A stretch of 64,000 nt of DNA from Emiliania huxleyi CCMP1516 (Eukaryota > Haptophyta > Isochrysidales > Noelaerhabdaceae): positions 202,552-266,551 of the forward strand of contig NW_005201269.1 of assembly GCF_000372725.1 (NCBI RefSeq). Reading direction: 5' to 3'. Below the pieces are notes generated by a model that ran no database searches, was not told the origin of the DNA, and saw nothing but the letters and a program-made list of their open reading frames with translations. A program made the translations under genes and the position numbers. This document shows positions 42,258 to 52,501 of the stretch, piece by piece (within the stretch, counting starts at the first letter, position 1; each line of letters starts with the position of its first letter).

Positions 42258-42548
42258 AGAGCTAGATGTAGTCCTGCACGAGGCGAGTGCGCCGACAAGA
42301 CTACGAGTGGGGGAGATCCGATTGCGGTGGGGACATCTCTATGGGTCGACATCTGGAGACAATGGGGACTTCAAAGTGCTCCCGGTGTCATTCAAGCCGG
42401 ACCAGGTGGCGGAGGAGGCGGGAAGGGAGGTGGAGAGTGAGGAGGAGGAGCCCGATGGGGAAAGCAGGGTGGTCTCTGGGTCGGGAGGGTCGAGCATGAT
42501 TGACCACGTGTTCGTGAACGACCGCCGCTGTGCAACGCGGTGGGTGCT

Positions 42549-42642
<94 letters not shown>

Positions 42643-42670
42643 CTCTCGCTCTCTCGCTCTCTCTTCTCTC
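42549..42670. repeat. (CT)n microsatellite
   Basis: About 120 bp of CT, degenerating at the 3' side. Confidence 0.95.
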
Positions 42671-42767
42671 TCTCTTTTTCTGTCTATCTGTCCCTCTATC
42701 GACTTCTACTCACTTCAACTCACTTCGCTAACACACGTCGTGTGGCACCCAGCCCCTTTATGTCGCG

Positions 42768-43013
42768 TTGGCGTGCGCCAGAGGCAGTTCTTCCCGGGAC
42801 CAAGCATCGATCGAGGAGCGTGACGAGGTGGTCGCGGCGCTCGTGGCGGAGTTCAAGGCGGGGGAGCGGAAGAGATTGCGCTGCTGGGACGCTGGGCGCG
42901 GTTCTGTTTGCGGTGTCCCATTCCCAGGGTGGGAGGATTGGGTGAGGGAGGGGCGGCTGCTCCTCTGGGAGGAGGACCTGGAGGAGTTGCGGAGCGGTGC
43001 TGGCGGGGGAGGG
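42768..43013 (+). CDS. hypothetical protein segment (possible exon)
   Basis: A plus-strand frame with protein-like composition: IEERDEVVAALVAEFKAGER, then CWDAGRGSVCGVPFPGWEDW and EGRLLLWEEDLEELRSG, after which G-rich low complexity begins. Another frame at 42260-42540 (DNGDFKVLPVSFKPDQVAEE) may be an earlier exon, with the CT microsatellite in between. Family unknown; start and end not established. Confidence 0.35.
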
Positions 43014-43197
43014 GGCGGGAAGTCCCGCCACGAACGCCGGCGGGGGGCGCGGCGGGAGCGACGGGGGGGGGGGGGGGGGCTCTCGGCGAGCACCAACCCC
43101 GGGGCTCGGGGATTCAACCATCCCCCTTCTGACTGCGAATGCGACAACGGTTCGGGGGTTTTCTCCTTTCCTTTTGGCCCCCGGCGCCATGTAAAAT

Positions 43198-43498
43198 GGC
43201 ATCCTCGGTTGTGAGCGGGCGGCAGCTGGGGAAGTGGGAGAAGGAGCGGGAGGATGCGAACCGCACCGAGATCCCGATGCCCAAAGCCGCACGCGACTCG
43301 TTCAACTCGATGCAGCCCAACTTCAACGCGCTCGCAAAGTTTGAGAAGAAGCTCGACCGCTTCACGCAGCGGATGGAGGACAAGGACAGCGGGGTCAAGA
43401 CGGAGGCGATCGTCAACGTGATGAGCTCGACGGCCGGCGCCGGCTCGGGCGACTTCCACACCTACCGCGGCTTCCGCAAGAAGGAGAATGCGCGCTTG
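43198..43498 (+). CDS. PRKRIP1: PRKRIP1-family (DUF1168) splicing protein, C-terminal end unclear
   Basis: ATG at 43198 follows a pyrimidine-rich leader. The first 100 residues match the family: a basic/acidic N-part, then EAIVNVMSSTAGAGSGDFHT and YRGFRKKENARLK, equivalent to the conserved 'MGSSAGAGSGEFHxYR' block. PRKRIP1 is a component of the catalytic spliceosome in animals. After ARLK the expected charged coiled-coil tail is not visible. The frame continues into unrelated sequence, and a possible exon at about 43610-43770 ends with APPPTAW and a stop but is low-complexity. Either the tail is divergent or the gene is cut by an unseen intron or assembly error. Confidence 0.75.
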
Positions 43499-43771
43499 AA
43501 GCTCGCCCACCTACTGCCCCTGAGAGTTGGTTACAAGTGGGATCAGCTCCCCCCCTTGGGATCTTCGCCTCCACGACCTCACACCCAACATCCTCTGCGC
43601 CTCCGGTCCTCGGCAGCGGTGGCGCCGCCCCGCCCGCCCCGCCGCCCGCAACGTCCAAGCAGGGCGAGTCCGCCATGCCACCGCCCGCGAGGCCCGCGAG
43701 CAAGGCCGGCCAGGTGGGCGCTAAGGCGCCGCCGCCTGCTGCCGCCGCCCCGCCGCCCACCGCGTGGTGAG

Positions 43772-45946
43772 TGTGGGCAGCATCGCGACGCACCCAAAAG
43801 GCGCCGATTAGCGTGAGCGACCTTTCGCAACGCGCGGGTGGTGATGGCCGGGGAGCGAAGGGGAGCTCGTGTAGCAGAGCAGCCCCGCAGCCGCGTCTGA
43901 TGGCGGTGTGTGCATGTTGGAATCCGTGGAGGCGTGTGCGGCCAAATACGTCCGGCGCAGAGCGCGAGAGCCGCTTGCTCGTTGCTGTCTGGCTTGCATG
44001 TTCTCTTTAGCGTCCTTTACCGTTTGGTTTTCGGTTGTGTGTTTTGAAAGCGGCGGCAGGAGCGAGCGCGAGGCGCAGGCGGGGGGTCCGCGAGACGAGG
44101 TAAGTGTAAAGTGTGTAGTGTGAGAGTCGTGTGCGTCGTTGAGTAGTTGAGTGTCGACAGTCGAGGGATACCGTAGAGCGACGTGCGGAGCACAGACATC
44201 GGGTCGTCCGCGACCGTGGTGAGGCGGTCGTAGGTCGACGTCTTGCCCGGGCTGGAGAACCCGGTCGGCGTGAACTTGATCCGTCTCAACCACCGAGAGG
44301 GAAAAGAAAAAAAGTTTTGGGCGCGAGCAGACGCAGCGCGCCAATTCGGTAAACAAGCAAGCGGCGGACAGCCTGTTGATGGGGGTGCCTGTGTCGCCAA
44401 TCCACCGGACCGTGCGCCGACGATCGGTTGCGCGGCGTGCAAAGAAAGCCGAGAGCGAGACATTTTTCGTGTGTTCACGCGGCAATTCGGATCTGTGCGC
44501 GCAGGTTGTTGTAGTCGATGATAATACGATCTCGAGTCTGTCTCAAGGTGAGGCTCTATCCAGTCTTTTGGCACCTGCACCTCCATCCACTACAACACCG
44601 CACGAGAGAGCGCAGGGAGCGCACGCAGCCAGTGCCACGCGCGACCACACGCACGCACGCACGCACGCACGCACACGCACGCACACCGGGCACGTCACCG
44701 CACCACTGCGGTCCCACCCGGCTCACGCACAGCTGTACGTTGCAACCACCGCTGTTGTCGCCCTCCCATTGAATTCCTCTTCGTCAGGCACGCACCCCCT
44801 AGACGTTTCACCTAGAGCAAGCGGGGCGGCACGCCCCTTGGTCCACCCGCCAGCCGGGTGGGGCTTGCACGCCTGTGATAGTACTAGCACGCGCCAGTTC
44901 GCACCTGTGTCGAGCCTGTCTGCTGTGCGAGACTTGTTTTGTTTAAATTCTCTTCTTTGCTGTGTTCAGTCCGAGCGAAAGTTTTTTTTTGCTCTTGCAG
45001 GAATAAGAGTGGATCGCGCATGCTTTTCCGAAACGTTTTCACTCTCCATTATACGCGCCGACTTCTCTCTATAACTATATCTCGCGCGGCTGCTCTCGTC
45101 GCCACTTCGGGGGCCATCCTAAGGATATTTCTTTCATTTCTTTCCTCTTTATTTCGTGCCCCGCCACGGCAAATTTGCGAGAATTTCTTCGCAGCGTCAC
45201 TCCATGCTCAAGTTTCGCCCCTTTCCGTGTAAGGAAACAAGGTGTCCCCCATGTTGGACCAGGCACCGTGCGGGCCTGCCGTGCCTTGCTTGAGCCGGCA
45301 GGCCCGCGCGGCAGTGATGGTGCGCCTCCGCGGAGAGGCTGACGCTGGTCATCGGTCAGCGGTCAGCGGTCATCGGTCACCGGTCAAGCAGGTCATCGGG
45401 CGTCAGTGTCATTCAGGCGTCAGTGTCATTCGCGTCAACACAGGTATGGTAAATTTCCGGAAATTTCTCCTTCCGAACAAGGCTGTCATATTTCTCAAAA
45501 TATTTCGGGAAATCTACATTTGCCCCAACCCCCAACCCTCAGCCCCGGCCCACACCGAAGCGAGCGATGGCCCCGCGCCCACCCACAGACACTGCATGCG
45601 TACGCACACACACCAAGAGTAAATCTCTCTCTCACACACCTCGCCAGAGCGGGACGATCGCGCCCGATCGCGCCCCGACGCTCGCTACCGCGGCAAGCGC
45701 CGGCCGGCCCCGGCAAGCGCCGCGGCCCCGGCCCAGCGGCGACTGGCGGCGGCCGCGCTCAAGCGGCCTGCGCGTTGCGCCGCGAGGAGCGAGTCCGTTT
45801 CGAGATTGGCGTCGGCTCGGGGAGCTTGCTCTTGGCGCCGGCCGGCTCCGGCTCCGGCGCGGTGGGTGTTGAATTCTTTATGCGCCCAAGTTGTGTTCGG
45901 CGCTAGCAGGCTGGCTAGTATCGCCGCTCCTGAGCCTTCTATCCCC
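43772..45946. other. 2.2-kb stretch with no gene I can support
   Basis: A minus-strand frame at 44180-44300 (RIKFTPTGFSSPGKTSTYDR) has some protein character but no clear boundaries. A 'ggtcatcggtcagcggtca' tandem cluster lies at about 45347-45400, and a GCAC-rich tract at 44650-44690. The 3' end is upstream sequence of the arabinosyltransferase-like gene. Confidence 0.4.
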
Positions 45947-48477
45947 ATGATCCTCCGCCTGGTTGTCGTCGCTGCTTCACTCGTCGTCATCGGACTGCTC
46001 GTGCACGCCAACACGCTCGTCGGAAGCTCCCGCAACGCGCACCTGAGCGCGCTGCGGGCGGGCGGTCCCTCGGCCGTCGGCAGCAGCACCGCTGCCGCTG
46101 CCGCCAGCGAGAGCCCACAGGCCGCTGCCGCTGCCGCCAGCGAGAGCCCACAAGCGGGTGCGGCGCAGCACTCGCAGCCAGCCAAAGCGTCGCACGTGAC
46201 CGCCACCTCCGAGCCGGCGCAGCACGCGACGCCGCCGCTTGCGGCCACCACTCCGCACGCCGAGGCGGCGCCGCAAGGGTGCCCGCCGACCCGGAAGCCG
46301 TACCACGTGGTGATGACGGCGGCGACGGGGATTTACCAGGAGTGGCAGTCTCGCATCGCGTACTACCACTACCTCAAGCAGAAGAAGGCGGGCGGTCCGT
46401 GTTCCGACATCGGCGGCTTCACGCGGCTGTTCAACTCGCCGAGCGCGGCGCCCGACAAGCTGATGGACGAGATGGTGATTGATTAGTGAATGGCCATGTG
46501 ACATAATTAATGAGCAGGCGCCCGACAAGCTGATGGACGAGATCCCGACGCTGGTGGTGAAGCAGCTTGGGCACGGGTCGTGCGACGAGTGCGACCACGG
46601 CATCATCGCGGTGAACCGGCCGTGGCGAGGTGTGAACAGCGTCTCTTCACACCCACTGCTGTGAACAGGCTTCATCGTGATGAACCGGCCGTGGGGCGCC
46701 GTCCAGTTCGTAGAGACGGAGCACTTTCGCAATATCCCGGAGGAGCGCGCCTCTCCGACGCCTCTCTGCCGCCTCTCTGCCGCCTCTCTGCCTCTGCCGC
46801 CTCTCTGCCGCCTCTCTGCCGCCTCTCTGCCCCGCGCGAGAGCCGGAGGCAGCGACAGCGGCTCGGCCGCGGCACCGCGGGGGTTGGCTGTGTAGAGTAC
46901 CCTTCTTCATCGAGAGAGACGCCGAGATCTACCCGAGATCTACCCGAGATCTACCCGCGGTCTACCCGAGATCTGCCCGAGATCTACCCGAGGTCTACCC
47001 GAGATCTACCCGCGATCTACCCGCGATCTACCCGAGGTCTAGCCCGAGGTCTAGCCGAGAGATGGGTCGTAGGAGTACCTCTTCTTCATCGAGACGGACC
47101 ACATGATGATGCGCCCGCCCCTCAACGGCGCCACCCCCGAGAAGCCGGTCGGCTTCGGCTTCTACTACATGACCTCGACCCTAGAAGCCAAACACACACT
47201 GTCGTGTCCTCCCAACCAGCTCGAGAGGACACGGACTCCGCTGTGCTCGGCCGTCGTCCGCTGTACTCACTGCACTCGTGGCCCCTCGTCTTCACGCGGT
47301 GCTCTGGAGACACTGCACAGTGCCGTACTCCCGCCCCGACCTTGGTGTCTTCAGCACGCAGGCTGGTACGCCGCACAGCTGCTACCGCACCACCCACGGG
47401 ACCGAACCCACACTGGATTCGTTACTCTGGAGGTATGGTGCACGCAGGATCTCGACCGACCCGAAGCTGCAGCCCGTCGTCCAAAAGTTCCTCGACCCGG
47501 CGATCGACATCCGCACCGTGGACAACGTCGGCCCCTCGCCCCTCCTCGTGCACAAGGCGTCCTACACCCACACACGACACCTTCTCTACTCTCCCCCCTG
47601 TGTCGCATGTGGCATGCCCCTCGCCCCTCCTCGTGCACAAGGCGTCCTACACCCACACATGACACCTTCTCTACTCTCCCCCCTGTGTCGCATGTGGCAT
47701 GCCCCTCGCCCCTCCTCGTGCACAAGGCGTCCTACACCCACACATGACACCTTCTCTACTCTCCCCCCTGTGTCGCATGTGGCATGCCCCTCGCCCCTCC
47801 TCGTGCACAAGGCGATGCTCAAGCGAGTCGCGCGGCCGTGGTGGGACCTCTCCGTCAAGATGAAGCACGACAGCGACGCGAACCACATCTTCGGCTGGGT
47901 GCTCCGAGATGTGGGGCTGCAACCTCCCTCACTCACTACTGACGATGAATGAGTCCTGATTCGTTCTGAGGTGCTCGAGATGTGGGGCTACAACCTCGCC
48001 GCCCGCAACCTCGGCATCCGCCACACCGTCTCCCAGTCCATCCAGGCAGCAGGGCACGGGGACAGGCCGCCGCTCCTCGGCCCTCCCCCGAGCATCCTCG
48101 GGCGCTTCCTCGCAGGTCGAGCCACAGGGCATCGGCACCGACGACATGGCGGACAAGGACATCTACCACTGCACCTCCCCCTATCTCCGCCTATCTCCGC
48201 CTATCTCCCCCTATCTCCCCCTGTCTCCCTCGCAGGACATCTACCACTACACCTTCGGCCTCAGCCTGCCTGGCGGCTGGAGGGTGGACAAGCGGCAGTA
48301 CTACGGCGGCTACCCCGCCGACCACCTCCGCTCTCCGCCCGCCTGCTCCGCAAGGTCGGCGCAGATCATCACCAACCTCTGGACCGAGGCGGCGCAGCAG
48401 ATCTCCAACTGGCCGCGGAGAGTCGAGCCCATCGCCGAAGACCCGCACGCCGGTGAGCAAGAGGGGGAAGAGCCCCC

Positions 48478-48508
<31 letters not shown>

Positions 48509-49831
48509 ACCTCCCCCCCCCCTCTCCCCATCCCCCACCCCCAGGCTCGCCCTTTGCGAAGCTGCTGCAGCTGCCCGTCGCCAAGCGCGGAGGCGTGTCC
48601 GACCTTCTCGTTGGCACCGGCCCGTGGGCGTGGGGGCGGCTCAAGGCGCTCCCCCCCCTCCGACCACGACCACCAACAGTCTCTCTCACAGCCACCGGTC
48701 ACCGCGCCCCCTTCTCCGCGAGGCCCTCTACTTCTTCTCGCGCGGCGTCGCGTACATCAACAACGGCGACGGGCCGCGCTCCGCCGACGCGCACAACGTC
48801 GGCCGAGGCTCGTGGCGGGGGCAGGATCTGGATTCAAAATTGACTCGGCGAGGTCTTAATCAATGACGGGTTAGGCTCGTGGCGGGAGCAGCCGGACGGC
48901 AGCGTGCGCCTGACTATGTGCGGCCGCGTGTACCGGCGGGCCGTTGCCGAGGGCGAGCGGCTTGCGACTCGAGAAAGACCTGCGATCACACCGAGGTGCG
49001 CCGTGTGCAGGCTGGCCTTTGCCGACCCGGCCGCGCCGTGGTCCTTTGCGGCGCGGCTCGAGAGCACAGCGCCGGGAGGGGCCGCAGCGGAGGCCGAGCC
49101 GGGCCCCGCCGCTTCGGGGTCGCTCAGCACGGCCTCGCAGCGGGCGGCGCAGCTCCACCCCCTCGACCCGACCTTGCATGCGGCCGGCTTCGGCGCCGGC
49201 CTCGAGGCGGCGGGCGAGGCGGGCGACCCTAAATTCTCCCTTGTGGAAAAGCTGGCCGGTTTTGGCCCGTGGGGGGCTCCCCCCCCCCCCCCCCTTCCCC
49301 CCCCTCCTCCTCCTCCTCCCCCCCCCCCCCCTCCTCCTCCTCCTCCCGCCGCCCGAGACACGGCCCCCGCCACCGCCAGGTCCTGGGCTGGCATGTTTCC
49401 GCTCGGCTTCATGCGCGGCGGCCAGCTCATCACTCCGTGGGGCGACGGCACCTGGGGCGTGACTCGCTCCTCCGGCTCCGAGGTCGCGCCTGCGATAATT
49501 CACATGGTAACTAAGTAATTAATTAACCTCTCCTCCGGCTCCGAGGTCGCGCCTGCGATAATTCACATGGTAACTAAGTCATTAATTAACCTCTACCTCC
49601 GGCTCCGAGGTCGCGCCGGCCGGCGCCGTCTTTGCCGACTTTGCAAACAGCTTCCACACGGTGAGGCTCAAGGACAGGCACTGCCTGAAGCTCGAGTCGA
49701 CCCGCAAGGTGGACGGCGAGCACGTGAGCGTCGAGTTTGGGCCGCCCGCCGAGTTCGACGGGCGGGACGAGGGGCGAGAGTGCAAGTCGTGGTTCAGCCG
49801 CGCGGTGGAGGCTGGGGCGGCGCCACCCTGA
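45947..49831 (+). CDS. hydroxyproline O-arabinosyltransferase-like enzyme with C-terminal repeat module
   Basis: ATG 45947 starts ILRLVVVAASLVVIGLLVHA, a signal anchor for a type II Golgi protein, then an Ala/Ser stem. The catalytic part matches plant HPAT: YHVVMTAATGIYQEWQSRIA, DIGGFTRLFNSPS, KLMDEIPTLVV, HGFIVMNRPWGAVQFVET, YLFFIETDHMMMRP, PWWDLSVKMKHDSDANHIFG, MWGYNLAARNLGIRHTV, YHYTFGL and QQISNWP. These enzymes add arabinose to hydroxyproline in wall glycoproteins. The frame then continues into a C-terminal extension with two related motifs (GTGPWAWG...LYFFSRG; MFPLGFMRGGQLITPWGDGT), ending at 49829-49831. Exons placed: 45947-46447, 46518-46599, 46669-46748, 47073-about 47170, about 47448-47556, 47812-47898, 47971-48045, 48116-48157, 48236-48452, 48545-48645, 48723-48807, 48875-48929, 49011-about 49275, about 49384-49482 and 49610-49831. 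Many introns carry a copy of the following exon start. Confidence 0.82.
46448..46517 (+). repeat. intron equal to one duplication period (70 nt)
   Basis: GC-AG intron. Its first 26 nt copy the next exon start (46518 on). The remainder holds an AT-richer insert including 'ccatgtga' and 'taattaat', also seen inverted in the intron at 49483-49609. Confidence 0.85.
46600..46668 (+). repeat. introner family A in the arabinosyltransferase-like gene
   Basis: 69-nt GC-AG intron: a diverged copy of the next exon start, then the 39-nt insert at 46630-46668 that matches 22454-22492 except for six central bases and the first base. Confidence 0.85.
46916..47055. repeat. tandem GAGATCTACCC array inside an intron
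   Basis: About eleven copies of the 11-mer with variants (GAGGTCTACCC, GCGATCTACCC). On both sides lie copies of 'gagtacc-cttcttcatcgag' (46897 and 47073); the second is the real exon. Confidence 0.9.
47557..47811 (+). repeat. intron made of three 85-bp tandem copies
   Basis: The exon segment 'tcctcgtgcacaaggcg' occurs four times at 85-bp spacing. The 255-nt GC-AG intron is exactly three periods. The acceptor AG is the exon's own Lys codon AAG in the last copy. Confidence 0.9.
49483..49609 (+). repeat. intron made of a 63/64-nt duplication, two units
   Basis: Three copies of 'ctccggctccgaggtcgcgc' at 63- and 64-nt spacing. GT (of gGTCGCG) to AG (of ccgAG) removes two periods, or two successive introns of 63 and 64 nt. 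Confidence 0.85.
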
Positions 49832-50212
49832 GTCGCGTATACCTCTGCTCTGTGAGCGTCTGTGTCCGGTGAGCGAACGATTTTCAGAGGGGTGTGGGCA
49901 CTCACCGCGTGCAGCCGGGCGCGTGGGCGTTTTATCGTGAAAGGTCCGTCAGATGTGCATGTGTGTGCACGGCCACGGGGTCGCCACAGCACACTCAGTT
50001 CCACCGCGCACAAGGAGACTCGCCGCGGATTCTTTTTTATAACCAAGCCTTGCCTTAACGATAAAGGAAATGGCACGTGTTGCCGCATGTCGGATGTCGC
50101 CACAGCACACCTCACTGTGCTTAGAAATTCTTTTCCAGCTTGCGGAAAATTCTTTCAGCCCGGGGCCTCGCGCCCGGCACGGCAGGCGAATCGCAAGCGT
50201 TGTCGCTCCCAG

Positions 50213-50928
50213 ATGGGCAAGAAAGACAAGTCTGAGAAGAAGAAGGAGGTCGAGGACGACGACGACGCCGAGGACGGCAGCAAGAAGCAGGTCTTCCTGT
50301 CTCCGATCGCCAGCCCACTTGCGGGCAAAAAGCTGACGAAAAAGGCGCCTCCGCGCCTCCGCGCCTCTGTGTGTGTGTGTGTGTGTGCGCGCGCGCGCCA
50401 GTGTTGTGACGCGGTGCAGCCCTTCCCTTTCGTCGGGAAACCTGGAAACTGGCCCGGGCAGGCGCTCAAGTGCATCAAAAAGGCGTCCGGCGCCAAGACG
50501 CTGCGGCGCGGTGTCAAGGAGGTGGTCAAGGCGCTGAAGAAGGACACCAAGGGCTTGTGCATCATCGCAGGCGCGCCGACAGTTCGCGTGTGGTGGGTGC
50601 GCGAGGTGCGTGCGCGCCAAGGTCCCGCCCCTCCGCAGGTAACATCTCGCCCATTGACGTGATTGCGCACGTCCCGATCCTATGCGAGGAGAAGGCAGTG
50701 CCCTACTGCTACGTGCCTTCGAAGGAGGAGCTGGGGCAGGCGCGCGCCGAGCCTTGCCCGTGGGGAGTGGCTGGCGGCCGCTGGGGCCGAATCCCGACCC
50801 CTCTCCCATAGGCGTCGCTCACCAAGCGGCCCACTTCGATTGTGCTCGTGACGTGTGCCGCCGACTTCAAGGAGGCGTACGAGGAGCTGAGCGCCGAGAT
50901 GGCGGCGCTCGCGCCCGCGAGCAGTTAG
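50213..50928 (+). CDS. NHP2: H/ACA snoRNP protein NHP2
   Basis: Exons 50213-50344, 50462-50570, 50639-50739 and 50812-50928 give 152 residues, the usual NHP2 length. A charged start (MGKKDKSEKKKEVEDDDDAE) precedes an L7Ae/NHP2 fold: LKCIKKASGAKTLRRGVKEV, KKDTKGLCIIAGNISPIDVI and HVPILCEEKAVPYCYVPSKE, then KRPTSIVLVTC. It binds H/ACA guide RNA with dyskerin, NOP10 and GAR1 for rRNA pseudouridylation in the nucleolus. All three introns (117, 68 and 72 nt) are GC-AG; the first carries a GT/GC repeat. Confidence 0.93.
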
Positions 50929-51212
50929 CGGGAGCCGCAGCAGGACACGGGGCGGGGCACAGTCTGCATGTGAGAGGGAGAACAGGGCTGGGGGCGGGGT
51001 CGCTCTTTGGCCTCTAAGAGTGTCGTCTGTCGAGGTCATTGACATTGTGGTGGCGGCGTTGGCGGAAGAGTGGGTCGAGATGGTGTTTCGCGACCAAAAG
51101 CAGAACCGTCGTTCTGCCAGAAGCAGAATACCTGAATAGCAGTGTCTCTTGCGCGGCCCAAGCTGCAGAAACGAGCTTTTAGTGCTTAGGAGCATAAGCA
51201 CTGGATTCTCAT

Positions 51213-51684
51213 GCGCGCGGAGCGCGCCGGTGCTCTACCCGGACACGCGCGGAGCGCGCTAGAGTCTGGACACCGCACGCGCGGAGCGCGCTAGCTAGAC
51301 ACACACGCGCGGAGCGCGCTGGCTAGATACCGCGCGGAGCGCGCTGGCACCTATGTGCGCGGAGCGCACCGCGGTAGAGTCTAGACACATGAAGACAGTC
51401 TGTTGCAGTCAGTTGTGGCCACGCGGCTTCGGCCTGACGTCGTAGCACTCGGCTGGCAGACGCTGTGTCTCTGCCTTCTTCCGCGTCATGACCAGACCCC
51501 ACGGTCGCGCGGAGCGCGCCGCTGCATGGGTAGGCGCGGAGCGCCGCCACTCGAGATTGGGCCTGTGGGTGGGCCGATTGTGGTTCCTGCGTGTGAGTCA
51601 AACTCTTAATAGAAATCGCATCTAGCCCTCCACAACCCTCAAAATTTTCTTCGGGGCGCGCTCCGCGCGCGGCGCTCCGCGCCT
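51213..51684. repeat. array of palindromic GCGCGGAGCGCGC units
   Basis: Units at about 51213, 51247, 51279, 51306, 51331 and 51357 (25-34-bp spacing), then 51507 and 51534, and an inverted pair at 51655-51684. Spacers share 'tagagtcta/tctgga' and 'ctagctagac'. No ORF. Confidence 0.85.
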
Positions 51685-52139
51685 ACTCCTTGAGCGTCAT
51701 AGGCACTGGTTCGCACATGTTCTGCAGCTTGGTGCGCGGCGGGCATTTATGTATGTAAATAAGAGGAGTGCAGTCGAGAGGACAGGGGAGGGACGCGGCC
51801 AGAAAGATCAGTGCCAAAACTCACGAGACCTCGATACTAACAAAGACTACGATACTGGAGGTAGCAAGTGTCGACGATTTTTTTACGAAGATTGTGTTCG
51901 TCGAAGTTCAGAAAAAGAGTTTCTGCTTAGTTCTATTTGTGACTGCCGCGGCTTGTGCGTGGCTGTGCGCTGTGCGCCGCCCGGCGGTGTCGACTGTCGT
52001 GTGGAGCGATGATGTACCTTGCGAGTCTCCTCACGGGCCAAATTGATGACTAATGTGATATCGGATTAATTTGAATGCCCCATGCCATATCTCGTGCGCC
52101 GGAGCTGCCACACCGCCCCTGTGCACCTCTTGCCCTGCA

Positions 52140-52440
52140 AATTCTTTTGCAAGCTGTGGAGCGGCCAAGAGTTCTTTTTGCAGGAGAGAGTCCTGGTAAA
52201 GTTCTTTTTGCCGCGTTACTCTGAATTCTTTTTGCCACTATGCCTGGGTTCCAACCAACTTTTTCCGGGGTATGGTATGGTACTCTCACGGCCCAAGGGG
52301 TGGGGGTGTCCTTACCGCCCATTCCCGGTCTCCGGGAGGCTGGGTCTGTCAGCAGGCGGGGGGGTATGGTCTCGAGGTGGGTTAGGTTAGGCTAGGTAAT
52401 GCTAATCGCACCATACCATACCCGCAAAAAGTCCGAACTC
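52140..52440. repeat. 'ttctttttgc' repeats and inverted GGGTATGGTATGG
   Basis: Four 'ttcttttgc/ttctttttgc' copies at 52142-52230. GGGTATGGTATGG (52269-52281) and its inverse complement (52413-52425) form arms 131 bp apart. Upstream of the RNA polymerase subunit gene; a small foldback element is possible. Confidence 0.6.
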
Positions 52441-52501
52441 GACCCGGCGACGCGGGCGGGCACGCGTCGGTGTGGTGCTTGGCGCCATACCACGCTTCCA
52501 C

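Noticed and set aside
51213..51370. CRISPR-like array of short palindromes
   Set aside because: Repeats of about 13 bp with unequal, related spacers in a eukaryotic context and no cas genes.
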